Counted from the first letter of the stretch, positions 1 to 10,525 are shown. The stretch: 64,000 nucleotides of DNA from Zhengitettix transpicula (GCA_037074705.1 CM073591.1:129153032-129217031); one strand, 5' to 3'. Translations and numbers: made by a program. Notes: generated from the sequence alone by a model not told the origin.

Positions 1-443
1 ACCTGGATTGGCCCACTTTCAGCCAGATACCGGACGTAGATCTCCTCAAAGTCTCTCTATGCAAAAATTAGTTCAGTTTGTGAAGCAAAACTTCTGCTTC
101 CAAACTGCGATTTTATAAGTCTCTCCGTCAAAACTGTTTACTTGAGTTTTATGTAAACTATTATATCTCGCTGTTGGACCTCCTAGATAGCCCAATTCAT
201 AATTCTGAATCCGCAGACTTTTACCGTTTTTATTCCTCTGTGTGGACCGAACTGCCATGTCCTAGTTATCGACGCACACTCTTTCGTTTCGCGTCTCCCC
301 GCAGACTGAGTTCTCTAAGCGCGCAGTTTTCAGTCTCGATTGTTAACAAAGAAAACCCGCCTTGATTGTCGTCTTTAGCACCCGTACCGCCAACAATTAA
401 ATTATATTAAAAACAATTAATAGCCTGTTTAATTGGTATTACA
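1..443 (-). repeat. Diverged LTR fragment, cut by the window edge
   Basis: The stretch around 270-360 resembles the LTR segment near 1060-1150: both share a TTTCGTTTCG core, a CTGACTG-like region and a CAACAA-rich run in the same order. It ends in ATTACA at 443, directly before an (AT)5 tract, just as the intact LTR at 4936 ends in ACTACA before (AT)n. I read it as an older relative of the same LTR family in the same minus orientation. No protein is supported. The similarity was judged by eye and the left limit is unknown. Confidence 0.4.
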
Positions 444-453
444 ATATATATAT

Positions 454-1238
454 TGTAATAAACAGCTTAAAATGGCGTCTAAATAAAAAGATTTATTTGA
501 AGAATTAAACAAAATTTATTAATAAAGTTAAAACACATATAATTTCACAATAATATTTAAAATCTCAGGGTCTTTACTGGGTTTGATAAATGGGTGACTT
601 GAATTTAAATTTACTAACAAAACAATTGAAGAAAAGAAATAATTAAAGAAAAGAAAATAATTGAAGAACGATCTGACGTATCTTAATGAAATGGTTTACA
701 AATAAATTTAGAGTTCTTTTACTTACGGCCGACCAGGTCTCAATTTTGGGGTTTTCTGTGCACACGTTTTTGGGGATATCACTGAATTTAAATTGGTTAC
801 AAAACACTTGTCGAAACTTTTGAGTCTCTCTTCTGGAAACTGGAACCTGCAACTCCTTCCGGATTAATGGTTAGATGGATCATTAACAACTTCCTCTCGA
901 TGACATCGGTGACGGTCTCTTTTTACTTATTGAGTTTTTTTACTGCTGCAGGAAATTATTAGGTTACTGCTTGTGGCTTTACTTATTGAGAAACTTTCCT
1001 GTAACCTTATTCGATGAATTACAGACTGAAAAACTTTTTGTTCAATTTTAACTTGGAACCTTTTCGTTTCGCTCCTCCTCGCTGACTGTGTGTTCGTCTC
1101 GTAGAATTTTTGACTGCGTACGTCTCAACAATGGTTCTTTTGTCTCGCCGCCCTGTGTCGCGGTGTATGCTTTATATAGTCTAATAATGAGTCCTTTACT
1201 TTGCAATTATAACAATGGATTAATTACTAATTACTACA
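454..1238 (-). repeat. LTR (3' LTR of the minus-strand element)
   Basis: From about 545 to 1238 this copy differs from the right LTR at only three positions I could find (near 721, 823 and 986), about 99.6% identity. From 454 to about 545 the two copies align only loosely with indels, roughly 75-80%. Both ends of this LTR sit at or next to AT dinucleotide sequence or the G-rich tract. Confidence 0.8.
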
Positions 1239-1727
1239 TTACGCCCCAAATTCCGTTTGAGAAAGGAAATGTCTGGACTTTACTCTTCGAAAACTGAATT
1301 TTATTCTTTTCTCTCTTCTACAATTTTGCCCTAATTTGTCAGATCGCTTGGAAACTTATACCTAATTACCATTCATTTAAAAGATTTACACATTCCCATC
1401 AAATATTGGTGCAACTTATTATTTGTTTGATTATCCAAATGGTCTAGATTTTACAATTTATTACGGTTTGAAATTAATTGTGCATTCCTTAAAACTAATG
1501 CCATAAAATTAAAAAAATTTTTTTTTTTTAAAAAAAAATTATTGTTATTATTATTATTATTTTTTTTTTTTAATAATCTTCAATTAACTTAATTTAAATT
1601 CATTTAATTTAAATTTATTCATCTTAAACATCAATGCTGTCACTTAATCTGAAATAAGCTTTGACCTACTTTCTCCAGATGTCAGCTGTTCTTTTGTTTA
1701 CTTCTACCCCCTCCAATTTTCAACTGT

Positions 1728-2136
1728 CTCACGTGACAACAGCACAGTGCCACGCCCCCTTTTCTTTACACAACAAATATTACTTGAAACATCACATCTT
1801 CTACATCAACACAAAATTTAAAATCAACCACGTGACAGCTTCAACATGCCACGCCCCCTTTTTTTCTTTCAAACATTTAGTTTACATTTCTTAAAATTAT
1901 CTTAAACTATTTCATCTCATGTGACAGCATAAACATGCCACGCCCCTTTTCTATTTTTCTACATTTAATTTATCTCTTAAAATTATCTTTAAGTATTTCA
2001 TCTTAATTCTACACCTTCTCCTCTATTTACACATTAAACTTCTCAAAGTCATCTTCAAAACATTTCAATTGTGAGTGAGCAATCAATCAAAACTTAAATT
2101 CTCTCATGTGACAGCTTAAACATGTCACGCCCCCCT
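1728..2136 (-). promoter_or_regulatory. Four-copy E-box / GT-box tandem repeat inside the LTR element
   Basis: Four units begin at 1730, 1829, 1918 and 2105. Each has CACGTGAC or CATGTGAC, about 10 bases of spacer, then CCACGCCCC followed by pyrimidines. On the element's coding strand this reads GGGGCGTGG ... GTCACGTG, i.e. a GC/GT box of the Sp1/KLF type beside an E-box-like site. Spacings are 99, 89 and 187 bases, consistent with a decayed tandem repeat of about 93 bp; flanking pieces such as TTAAAATTATCTT also recur. No ORF runs through it. Resemblance to transcription-factor sites is visible; a regulatory role is inference. Confidence 0.55.
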
Positions 2137-2464
2137 TTACTTTCTCTAACATCACTATCTTTAGTAAACAAAAACATTGTAGCAACACGCCACGAAATTA
2201 ACAAGAAAATAAAGAAACGTTCTCGGTCACGAATGCCGCTCGCCTATCCGCAAAACACTTCCTAGTGGTCCCCTATCACAAAATGAATTAAGCGAGAATT
2301 TTGACCCCCCCAGTATTTCAATGAAAATCATAAGAAACCCATATCATAATGATCTTTCTTTCCAACTTTCTAACATCTGCCTTTTTCTTTACCAACTTTG
2401 GTTAGCATAGCATCAATATTCAATTTGAAGAAAACAAGGAATAGCTTTAGTTTAAACAGAATAA

Positions 2465-2677
2465 GCACCTAAAGGTGATGAAGACCAAATTGTTGAAAGG
2501 AAACTACAATTTGTAGCAAGAAGGTTCCCTAGGTGTGCTAGACCTATGATAGTTAAACATGACTATCCCCTCAGGTATAAGATGGAAGAAAAACAGAATC
2601 TTGAAAATATAGGAAAAATAGTTCTGTTAGCTGAAGTAACCACGTTAGCCACACGTGTAATTAACAAAGAACGTTAA
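2465..2677 (+). CDS. Short open frame antisense to the LTR element, possible captured coding fragment
   Basis: A frame opens after a TAA at 2462-2464 and runs to a TAA at 2675-2677, about 70 residues, plus strand, opposite to the surrounding element. It lacks an early ATG, so a whole gene is unlikely. The composition is protein-like: RRFPRCARPMIVKHDYPLRY about 18 residues in, then a hydrophobic IVLLAEVTTLATRVI segment near the end. I do not recognise the family. It could be an exon carried by the element, an old antisense ORF, or chance. Confidence 0.3.
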   Translation, partial: APKGDEDQIVERKLQFVARRFPRCARPMIVKHDYPLRYKMEEKQNLENIGKIVLLAEVTTLATRVINKER

Positions 2678-2714
2678 TCCTTCTAATTATTTAAATCCCT
2701 TCTAAACTTTACAT

Positions 2715-3878
2715 CTATCCAGTATCTCTGAACTCAAATATGCCTTGACCTGCATTCTGCCAGCATTCCCCAGCTGTTCCATGTTTACATTTGATCAGCT
2801 GTACTTTATTTTCGTCTTTCTCCCCTCCATTCACCAATGTTAAAATCTTATTTCCAAATTCTATGTTTAAATAACATTCAATATGTCCCACAACTTGTTT
2901 CAAATTCTTAAATCCCATCTGTTTTAACATCATCAATTTTATTTCGATATTTCTCAATGTTTTCATTGCAATGCTCCCATCAGCTGTTCCCATTTCATCT
3001 TTGTAAACAAACATTTCTATCATATTTTGATTCACAACACCACCCTGTAATTCTTCTATTCTTTCATAATTTTCTATTTCATTTACTTTTGCTACTATCT
3101 CACCTATTTCTCCCACTACTTCATCTTTCTGTTCATCAACACCTTCAATATTTAACCCTTTAATCTCTCCTTCATCATCATCAGCCTTATGCTCCAACAA
3201 AATTAAATTCTTTTCAACATCTTCCTTAACTACCACCTTCATTTCCTTTACATTTTCATTACATTTAACCTCCTCTAACCTCACTTTATTTTCTTCCACC
3301 TTTCCACTAACTATAACTTCTATTTCATCTATCTTTTCATCACCTTTAACCTCATCTAACCCCACTTTATTTGCTACTTCACATGTTTCAATTTCAATGT
3401 TTACATCTTTGTTTACTTTTTTTACACAATCAGATTTTATCTCTTTCCTGTCCTCTCTAATACTCTCAATAGTTTTACCAAAGCTCTCATTATTTTCCTT
3501 TCTCCATTCTCTTACATCTGCCTTTAACTCTGCCCAACTTTTGTCATTATTTTCTCTTAAGTCTGCCCAATTTTTATTATTTTCAGCTCTAAACTCTGCT
3601 AAACTTTTATTTAGTTGCTCCAATTTCTGATCATTTTTAGCCATATTTTTATTTAATAATTCTAATATCATCATATATCCACTATCTCCTCCCACCTGTC
3701 TCTTGGAATTATTACTAATCTCATCACCTAAATTTTGATTTTCTACCTCTACATTCTCCAATTCCTTTAACCCTTCAACTAACTCCATCTCCTCACTTTC
3801 GGACTTATCTAACACCTGCTCCAGAAAATCATCATTGATTGCTTGCCCACATTGAAACACGATTTCTTCGGCATCCAT
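2715..3878 (-). CDS. Gag-like coiled-coil protein of the LTR element (387 aa)
   Basis: A single uninterrupted minus-strand ORF starting at an ATG about 265 bases inside the 5' LTR, where gag is expected. Residues about 60-150 form a Lys/Glu/Asn-rich heptad-like helix with repeated short phrases (NKNWADLRENN, NDKSWAELKAD). Residues about 150-270 are acidic, with repeated VEENKVRLEEVK-like and VEKNLILLEHK-like segments. The C-terminal 100 residues are more globular, with RNIEIKLMMLKQMGFKNLK. No CCHC zinc knuckle, protease or polymerase motif is present. An N-terminal coiled coil before a degenerate capsid region is common in arthropod Gypsy-type Gag, but I cannot match this one to a named family. 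The intact frame and young LTRs suggest the element was active fairly recently. Confidence 0.6.
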   Translation of the reverse strand: MDAEEIVFQCGQAINDDFLEQVLDKSESEEMELVEGLKELENVEVENQNLGDEISNNSKRQVGGDSGYMMILELLNKNMAKNDQKLEQLNKSLAEFRAENNKNWADLRENNDKSWAELKADVREWRKENNESFGKTIESIREDRKEIKSDCVKKVNKDVNIEIETCEVANKVGLDEVKGDEKIDEIEVIVSGKVEENKVRLEEVKCNENVKEMKVVVKEDVEKNLILLEHKADDDEGEIKGLNIEGVDEQKDEVVGEIGEIVAKVNEIENYERIEELQGGVVNQNMIEMFVYKDEMGTADGSIAMKTLRNIEIKLMMLKQMGFKNLKQVVGHIECYLNIEFGNKILTLVNGGEKDENKVQLIKCKHGTAGECWQNAGQGIFEFRDTG

Positions 3879-4117
3879 TTTCTCTACATTAAATCTAACT
3901 TAAAAAAAACAACTAAACTTAAGCTACTATCTTTAACTTTAAATGCACATTTAATCATTTTTCTTTCTTTTCAATAACCCTCTAACTTTCACACGCGTAA
4001 AATTCATTTCCAAAAATTTCATGCACATCCTATCCAAATTAAAATACTTTCTTGCACCAATACCGAGGTTTGTCAGATTTCGTTCTTTAATTATTTTTCT
4101 ACCCTATTTATCAAAAA

Positions 4118-4141
4118 ATCGAGCCACACGTTGATGCGCCA
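4118..4141 (-). other. Candidate primer-binding site of the LTR element
   Basis: The minus strand reads TGGCGCATCAACGTGTGGCT. It starts with the TGG expected to pair with a tRNA CCA end and sits 3 bases after the 5' LTR. It resembles the TGGCGCCCAACGTGGGGC type found in many Gypsy-group elements, with a few changes. Position and form support the call; which tRNA would prime is not determined. Confidence 0.45.
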
Positions 4142-4144
4142 ATT

Positions 4145-4936
4145 TATAATAAACTGAAATGACTGATGGCTGTGGCTTATTAAAAGAATATTTATTTGAC
4201 AATTAAACTAATTTTATTAATGAAGTTATATACAATTTAAAATTACAATAATATTTAAAATCTCAGGGTCTTTACTGGGTTTGATAAATGGGTGACTTGA
4301 ATTTAAATTTACTAACAAAACAATTGAAGAAAAGAAATAATTAAAGAAAAGAAAATAATTGAAGAACGATCTGACGTATCTTAATGAAATGGTTTACAAA
4401 TAAATTTAGAGTTCTTTTAATTACGGCCGACCAGGTCTCAATTTTGGGGTTTTCTGTGCACACGTTTTTGGGGATATCACTGAATTTAAATTGGTTACAA
4501 AACACTTGTCGAAACTTTTGGGTCTCTCTTCTGGAAACTGGAACCTGCAACTCCTTCCGGATTAATGGTTAGATGGATCATTAACAACTTCCTCTCGATG
4601 ACATCGGTGACGGTCTCTTTTTACTTATTGAGTTTTTTTACTGCTGCAGGAAATTATTAGGTTACTGCTTGTGGCTTTACTTATAGAGAAACTTTCCTGT
4701 AACCTTATTCGATGAATTACAGACTGAAAAACTTTTTGTTCAATTTTAACTTGGAACCTTTTCGTTTCGCTCCTCCTCGCTGACTGTGTGTTCGTCTCGT
4801 AGAATTTTTGACTGCGTACGTCTCAACAATGGTTCTTTTGTCTCGCCGCCCTGTGTCGCGGTGTATGCTTTATATAGTCTAATAATGAGTCCTTTACTTT
4901 GCAATTATAACAATGGATTAATTACTAATTACTACA
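4145..4936 (-). repeat. LTR (5' LTR of the minus-strand element)
   Basis: Partner of 454-1238. On the minus strand it starts TGTAGTAATTAG right beside (AT)n at 4937. Its inner end is TTATA where the other copy has TTACA. The first 100 bases on the plus strand (4145-4245) are diverged from the left LTR, while the rest is almost identical. Confidence 0.8.
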
Positions 4937-6430
4937 ATATATATATATATATATATCTGGAGCGCTTCTCAGGGATTATTCAAAATGCTCCATGTAGAAG
5001 TTGTGCAATGGCCGGTAACATAGCCCCACCGACAACTTTTCATAAGATTCCCCGCTGTACAGAAAATGTGTCGTTGTCAGTAAGTGCTGGAATAATTTCG
5101 TCATCTCAGGAGAAAAATACTTGTCTAATACCTTTAGAGCGTCCTTGAGAAGAGTGAGACAACGTTGAAACTAACGAAGAAGTCCTGTGGTCTCATCTTA
5201 ATTTTTTCAAAATATCGATTAACTCCACAGAGTTCTTCACATGGTGTTGAAAGGTAAATTGCGATGTTGTATGTAAGTGGCTGATGAAATGCCACCACCA
5301 ACGATTGAACTTTAGTAATGATACTTTAAGTTGAAATTATTGGATGTGAGACATAAAAATCGAGCAATTAATCATATTTAATTAAATTATATAATGCTCC
5401 GCTACTCAACGAGATTCTTCCTGCACTTAGTAACAGAGTAACATGAATAATGACAGCGGAAGCGGTACGGTAAAATGGAAAGTTGTCATTTTCGCATAAA
5501 AATGATCGGTGAGAGCAGCGAACGACTTAAAACATCCTAATGATATAAATTTTTAGCATGTTACGGAAGTAAAAAGCGTTAGAAAGATTATAAGTTTATG
5601 GCTGCCATGAGAGACAAAGTTTTGTCTGCGTTTACATCCACGAAGCCATGGGGGATCTGGAAAGATTTTCGTGGAAAAGGAGTGGCCTCAGAATGTAAAA
5701 ATCTATATAGGCTACGGAGATAACGTGGTCTGACCTGGAATAATATAAATTGCCAAACAGTGACTTTACATAGTCAGTCTTTTACGTTCATTCTATTCTG
5801 TTTTGTGGTATTCTGAAATGCGGAGTCGACTGGTCATTCTTGACGTAGCGTCAGCTTTCGCCATGTCTATCGGGGATTGGCGGACGTACCACATGGCCAG
5901 ACTATGTGGAGCGCAGGAAGTTCAAGCGGTACTTCCAAATAGGGTCGTCGGGAGCGGGCGTACAGGTCGTGCAGGGCGAGCACCGCATGCAGGCGGAACA
6001 TTCACGGGGGCGGCAAACACCAATCTCGTTCTCGAACTTATTTTCATCACTTCTACCTACGTTTTTTTATTATATCATAACAACATTTTTTTGGTTTTGT
6101 TTTTGAGGTGTAGACAGGCTATGTATAGGGGAATAGTCTATTTATGTATTCTATTAAGAATGAATCCAGGTTGCAGGTTCAAACCACTTAAGGAGGATCG
6201 ATCATTAACAATAGTAAGACAAATTACGGAAAATTATATTCTCAACATAGAAGTTAAATTTATTTTGTAAATAAAAATGAACATTCTAATTTGATCATTA
6301 ATGAACATTTGAAGCATTTTGTAGTCTATGTATGGAGAATTATCCATTTTTATGTGCCATAAATTCCCATGTTTAACCGAAGTTCACAAATTATCGCACG
6401 AATGAACACTTTGAACAGATTTTACAAAAG
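4937..6430. other. Intergenic stretch, no gene recognised
   Basis: It begins with a short (AT)n run at 4937-4955, then mixed sequence. A GC-richer patch at 5800-6030 contains an open frame with a Gly/Arg-rich low-complexity run, but it has no recognisable domain and no splice structure I can support. Confidence 0.4.
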
Positions 6431-6439
6431 CCTACCGAA

Positions 6440-6649
6440 GTGGCTCACAAACTAAATGCTGAAGCAGACTTCCCAGCAATAAATATACATCGTCCAAGAA
6501 GAAAACCGACACAATTTCAGTATGAACTACGTGATGAAGTTATATTAACCAAAAGTAGATTTTTTAAAATAAAAAGTAGTCATATATCAGACATTATCTT
6601 CCTTAAAAATAGATTTAAAGAGTTAAAAACTTTACACGAAGTTATTTAG
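6440..6649 (+). pseudogene. hAT-type (DUF4371/ZMYM-like) transposase fragment
   Basis: The 69-residue frame reads AHKLNAEADFPAINIHRPRR then KPTQFQYE, and after a gap IIFLKNRFKELKTLHEVI. This order (leucine-poor start, 'P-x-I-x-x-R-R-x-K' basic patch, Q-F-x-Y-E, then 'RF-x-x-L-K') matches the segment of insect hAT/DUF4371 transposase-derived proteins just before the dimerisation tail. Only this piece survives, with no zinc finger or catalytic block nearby. Identification rests on remembered family pattern. Confidence 0.4.
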
Positions 6650-8369
6650 TTATCCTAAACAACACATGATTAACCATTGTAAAGATTTACGTCTGTAACA
6701 TAAAGACAATTAAAGGAATTAAACTGCTTTGGCGGTACTGAGTTGTACAATTAAATTAATGCATTATAGCTAAATTTTATAGAAAATCAATCTAGTGATC
6801 CACACACACTTTCGCAATATCTTTTCACATATAATTTAATGTCATTTTTCCAAATAAGTCAATAGGATTAAGAATATTTCTTAATCTACCAGTTGCATCT
6901 GGAGAAAGATCTTTTTGGAATTAAAATTTATAAAGCATTATTTAAGGTCAACAAACTATTATTTCGATAGAATCTGAGATATTAGACAGTTTGGACACAA
7001 GACAAATAATAGCAGATTTCGCAAATGTAAAAGAAGTTTAATTTTTGTTGATTCAACTATGTTTAATTTTAGTCTTTACCTATAAAATAGCCCCTTTCAT
7101 AAACTAAGTAAATATACACCAATTGAAATTTCTTGCTTTTATTAATATAGTAGCTAGTAGAATTACTATTTTTAGGAATACCTTTGTAATTATGCTAATT
7201 TAATAGTACCTATTCATTTTTAAGTAAAAAAGGTAAGTTTTAAATAATTGATTTTTGAATATTCTATGCTAATGACAATAAATAGTTCTCCTCTAAAAGT
7301 TTTATTTTTCTTATACACTCCCAAGAGAAACCGATCTAAAATACCTTTCTACGAGCCTAGTCAGGAAAAATAGTAAAAGGTAGGGGGCGGCATTATCTGT
7401 TTTGCACACAAGACTTTAAGCAGCCAGCGGCGGACCTCTTCCAAATGCATCGAAATGTGAGGCATGGTCTTTCGCTATTTAATTTATGTTCGAAGTAAAT
7501 TCTCTGTTTTGTCAATTTCTAAGGACGAAGTTACAGATGATGATTAAACTGTTTTTGTCTTTGCTGAGATAATAATTAATCATATACCTTTTAAAAAAAT
7601 GTTATTTACGAAAAAATTGAAGTATCACCTTGATAAATACAGAATCAGAATTGAAAATTATCTAACATTCTTGAAAGATATAATATAAATGTAAATGCCG
7701 TAATTAATGCAAGGACAAAACGTCGTGTACGTCTAACAAATTACGAATTTGTTTATTAAACTTTATGTCAAACGGTAGTTTGGTGTACAATAATATATCA
7801 AGTATTAAAAATTTAATTTTAATTATATTCAATTAATTAATTAAACAGTATTTATTACTTTACTAGAAAGTCATTGTAATTCTCGTAACAAAACATTATT
7901 TTCCGCCTTATAAAAATTATTATTGAACTCCATGATTCTGTGTATGTGAGCACTGACCAAATGAGTAAAATAACGTCACCGAACGCGGATCTCCTTTAAC
8001 ATAACGTTTTTAATGTGTGTTTGATTTCTCGCATATCACTCCGTAAATAATGCCATAAACGACACCAAGTGTTGGCCATTTATCGTAATAAGATTCACTT
8101 AAAACTAATACTATTGCTAAGCTCTGCCAAAAATATCACTATACATGCACATCAGGACGAACAGAAATTATATAGTATTGTACTGTATTGTTTTGAATCA
8201 AAACTGCAAATGGGTAATATCCCGATGGTAGTTGCATTACTCAAAATAGTAACCAATGTACAATTCTGTACAAACAATAAGCATGAAAACAAAAAAAACA
8301 CATCACACTAAATTTGCTTACATATATTTGATTATTATAAAAGTAAATGATTGTTTGGCAATGCACTAA
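6650..8369. other. Intergenic stretch, nothing recognised
   Basis: AT-rich sequence with many stops in all frames. I see no repeat structure, RNA gene or conserved protein segment. Confidence 0.4.
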
Positions 8370-9143
8370 GTCTGTTATTAAACTCTTTAACATTTCGGGA
8401 GAAAGCCTACAGCAATCTTGCACGTAAACTATTCAAATCCCTAATGCTTCTGTTTACTAAAGTGAATTTCCCTACATCCGTTCTCTGGTGCCTTTCTTTA
8501 ATTTTATGCCTGTGGTCGTTACGTTAAGTAAAATTTGGTGGCTTAAGTAGATTCGTGGCTTCACTCCAGGACGGCTCATTTGTGTATGCTTTAAAGAGTT
8601 GCCTCAATCTTGCCCGTATTCGATTGTGTTTAAGTATCTCTAAGCAGGTATTTGCTTCAACCCGAGTATGGAATAAATTTGTTACCTTCTTCAGATTTGT
8701 TTCCAACACGTGTTCATATTCGGTCCTATGTGGATCATGGATCATAACACACCGTCCCACACTGGATTGTAGAGCGAGCTAATGATTTGTAAGCCATTGG
8801 TCCATTCTTTAGCACTCGATTTACGAAGTGAAAATATCTCCGTCCCTTCCTTGTTACTGTATTTATGTGATCACCCCAGTTTAAATTTTTACTAACTGCC
8901 ATTTCCAAACATTTGCAGATTTTATCTTCCGGTATTTCATCGTCTCGCAATATGTATTTTGTGGGCGGCAAGTTCCTAAATTTTGTAAATGAGATCGCCT
9001 TGATTTCAGAGGAATTTGTTTTCATTTTATTTAGCAGCGTCCGATGTTAGATTTTGTAGAACAACTACTATTTCAACACAATTTAGTTATAAATAATACA
9101 TCATCAGCAATAATATTTATAGATGGGCTATTGCCTACATTCT
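8370..9143 (-). pseudogene. LINE reverse transcriptase C-terminal part (CR1/L2-like), 3' piece
   Basis: Reading the minus strand from about 9110 downward gives the end of a non-LTR reverse transcriptase: KTNSSEIKAISFTKFRNLPP, then LEMAVSKNLNWGDHINTVTR, a thumb-type RRYFHFVNRVLKNGPMAYKS, and HDPHRTEYEHVLETNLKKV. Below that is the Arg/Lys-rich tail with IRARLRQLFKAYTNEPSW and RTDVGKFTLVNRSIRDLN, common in cockroach and termite LINEs. One frameshift lies near 8740-8755, where GATCCAT is repeated in tandem. The other half of the same LINE is at 9679-9995, separated by an inserted retroposon. Non-functional. Confidence 0.75.
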
Positions 9144-9678
9144 TTTTTTTAAGGGTAACAGGCTACATGAGTGTAATCCACATGGTGGCAACTCCCCTTT
9201 AATAGCATAGGAAGGGATCTGAAAGGGGGGGGGGAAGCGGAAGGGTAGAGGAAGATAGCCAAGGGTTAACTTGGGCCCCCGGGGTATAGTTTAAGGATCC
9301 TACCCGGCATTCGCCTAAAAGTAATGCAGCAAAAACCCTAGAAAAACCTGCATCAGGTAGTCGGGCATAGGGTACTTGTCCCACGCCCTTCAGATAGCGA
9401 GAGAAGAGTTTACTGTGGGGACGCAGCATTCCCTTCTCCATACCTCGACCAGTTTAGGAGGCAGCTGGCCAATGTTCCAATGGGAACAGAGAATAGCTCT
9501 TACCGTATGCGTAAGGTCTGTGACCCCGGAACATACACCTCTCAAAACAGGCCGAGGTGCCTCGGCTTGTGAGAACCTTAGTTCAAAAACGGAGAGGAAA
9601 AGGCATCCCCAAAGGTAGCCCCTTCGTGTCTCTCCTACAAGGTTCTGCCTGCGAGAGAATAGTCCTCGCAGACTTTGT
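9144..9678 (-). mobile_element. Retroposon (SINE-like, poly(A) tail, 13-bp target duplication)
   Basis: This 535-bp insert splits a LINE. TTGCCTACATTCT stands immediately left (9131-9143) and right (9679-9691), a 13-bp target-site duplication. A run of T (9143-9150) at the left is the poly(A) tail of a minus-strand insert. The body is GC-rich compared with its surroundings and has GGGGCCC-like and polypurine runs. A second, truncated copy lies at 20785-21110 in the other orientation. The minus-strand start (CAAAGTCTGCGAGGACTATT) matches neither tRNA, 5S nor 7SL that I recognise, and there is no credible ORF. Retroposition by a LINE is well supported; membership of a named SINE family is unknown. 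Confidence 0.7.
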
Positions 9679-9995
9679 TTGCCTACATTCTATCTGACTC
9701 TGACATTTCATTATTTACCATCACTTTAAGCTTGCGAGTGATCCGAAATTCCCGAATCCATTGCAGTACCCGAATAACTATTCCCATTCAATTTAATTTC
9801 TGAAAAAGAAGGTCGCATGGTACGACATCTAATGCTTGTGAAAAGTCTATTATTATCACATCAGTTCTATTGCCATTATTAATTTTATCTGGAAAATCTT
9901 CACCTTCAGATATTAATTGAATTTCTCATAAGTAACCCTTTCATAAGACAGGTTGATTACTGTGAATAAGTCGCATCTTATGTAAATACTCAATA
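9679..9995 (-). pseudogene. LINE reverse transcriptase palm region, 5' piece
   Basis: The minus strand encodes GNRTDVIIIDFSQALDVVPC followed by DLLFQKLN, matching the non-LTR reverse transcriptase motif with its conserved D-F-S-x-A-x-D-x-V-P core. Further on are IVIRVLQWIREFRITRKLKV and, before it, a degenerate KGYL-x-EIQLIS segment. It continues into 8370-9143 once the 535-bp retroposon is removed. Stops are present. Clade is CR1/L2/Jockey-like; I cannot narrow it. Confidence 0.7.
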
Positions 9996-10032
9996 ATCAC
10001 TCATTAATATACCTCACCCTCATTCAACCTAT

Positions 10033-10525
10033 TTGAACCTACTCCTTCCCCATTTGGGGTTCCACTGTGAAAACCCACTCCCAGAAAATCCAAACCCATC
10101 CAAACAAGATCCTCCGGACAATCACCAACTCCCCTGGTTCCTTCGCAACTCCGTCATCCATCAAGACATTAAAATCCCCAACATCAATACCAAAATAAAC
10201 AAAACAACCTTGCTCCAGATCAAGTCGTCCATCAATCACTCCAATCCCACAATAGAACTATTGTACACCAATCCCTCCCCGACCTCCACCAGCCCGACGC
10301 TTCAAACACAAACTCCGCATTGATAACATTCTGCCCCGTGAGCACTCAGGCATCTCCTACGCCTACCTTCATCATACAATCCACAACCACCTTCCCTCCA
10401 TAATAACTGCAATCCTACCCCATCATTCCCCTATATATCATACCAACTCTTCAGCCAACCAAAACACATCCCAATTCCACCCCAACCCCCTCAGAAATAC
10501 TCCAACTAGGAACATAAGGGCAGGA
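10033..10525 (+). pseudogene. Jockey-type LINE ORF2 C-terminal tail
   Basis: The frame reads LPWFLRNSVIHQDIKIPNIN and then a KTTLLQIKSSINHSNPTIELL segment. In Jockey-clade ORF2 proteins the last 60-80 residues carry 'aPWyVrN-x-x-I-H-x-D-L-x-I-P', followed by 'H-x-N-P' (here HSNPTI). After the stop at 10321 the same C-rich sequence continues in another frame to about 10525, probably the decayed last residues and 3' UTR. No upstream reverse transcriptase is attached, so this is a 5'-truncated copy. Confidence 0.6.

Larger units (their letters stand above)
454..4936 (-). mobile_element. Non-autonomous LTR retrotransposon (gag-like ORF, no pol)
   Basis: Two direct repeats of about 0.79 kb (454-1238 and 4145-4936) flank about 2.9 kb holding one minus-strand gag-like ORF (2715-3878). 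Read on the minus strand, the LTR begins TGTAGTAATTAG. The left copy ends GTTTATTACA, so the ends are TG...CA. A candidate primer-binding site (TGGCGCATCAACG, minus strand, from 4141) lies 3 bases inside the 5' LTR, and a G-rich tract (minus-strand TTTGGGGCG, about 1241-1250) lies just before the 3' LTR. ATAT occurs on both outer sides (450-453 and 4937-4940), a possible 4-bp target duplication typical of Gypsy elements, but it lies in (AT)n and so is weak. No protease, reverse transcriptase or integrase motif was found inside, so movement would need enzymes in trans. Confidence 0.75.

Noticed and set aside
4786..5148. 120-codon plus-strand frame crossing the LTR end
   Set aside because: It begins inside the LTR, runs through the (AT)n tract and into unrelated flank; no conserved domain.
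5803..6270. 155-codon frame with a Gly/Arg-rich segment
   Set aside because: Low-complexity composition, another frame is open in parallel, and nothing recognisable; not reported as a gene.
9199..9618. 80-codon frames on both strands in the GC-rich insert
   Set aside because: The insert is a retroposon with a target duplication; the second copy does not keep either frame.
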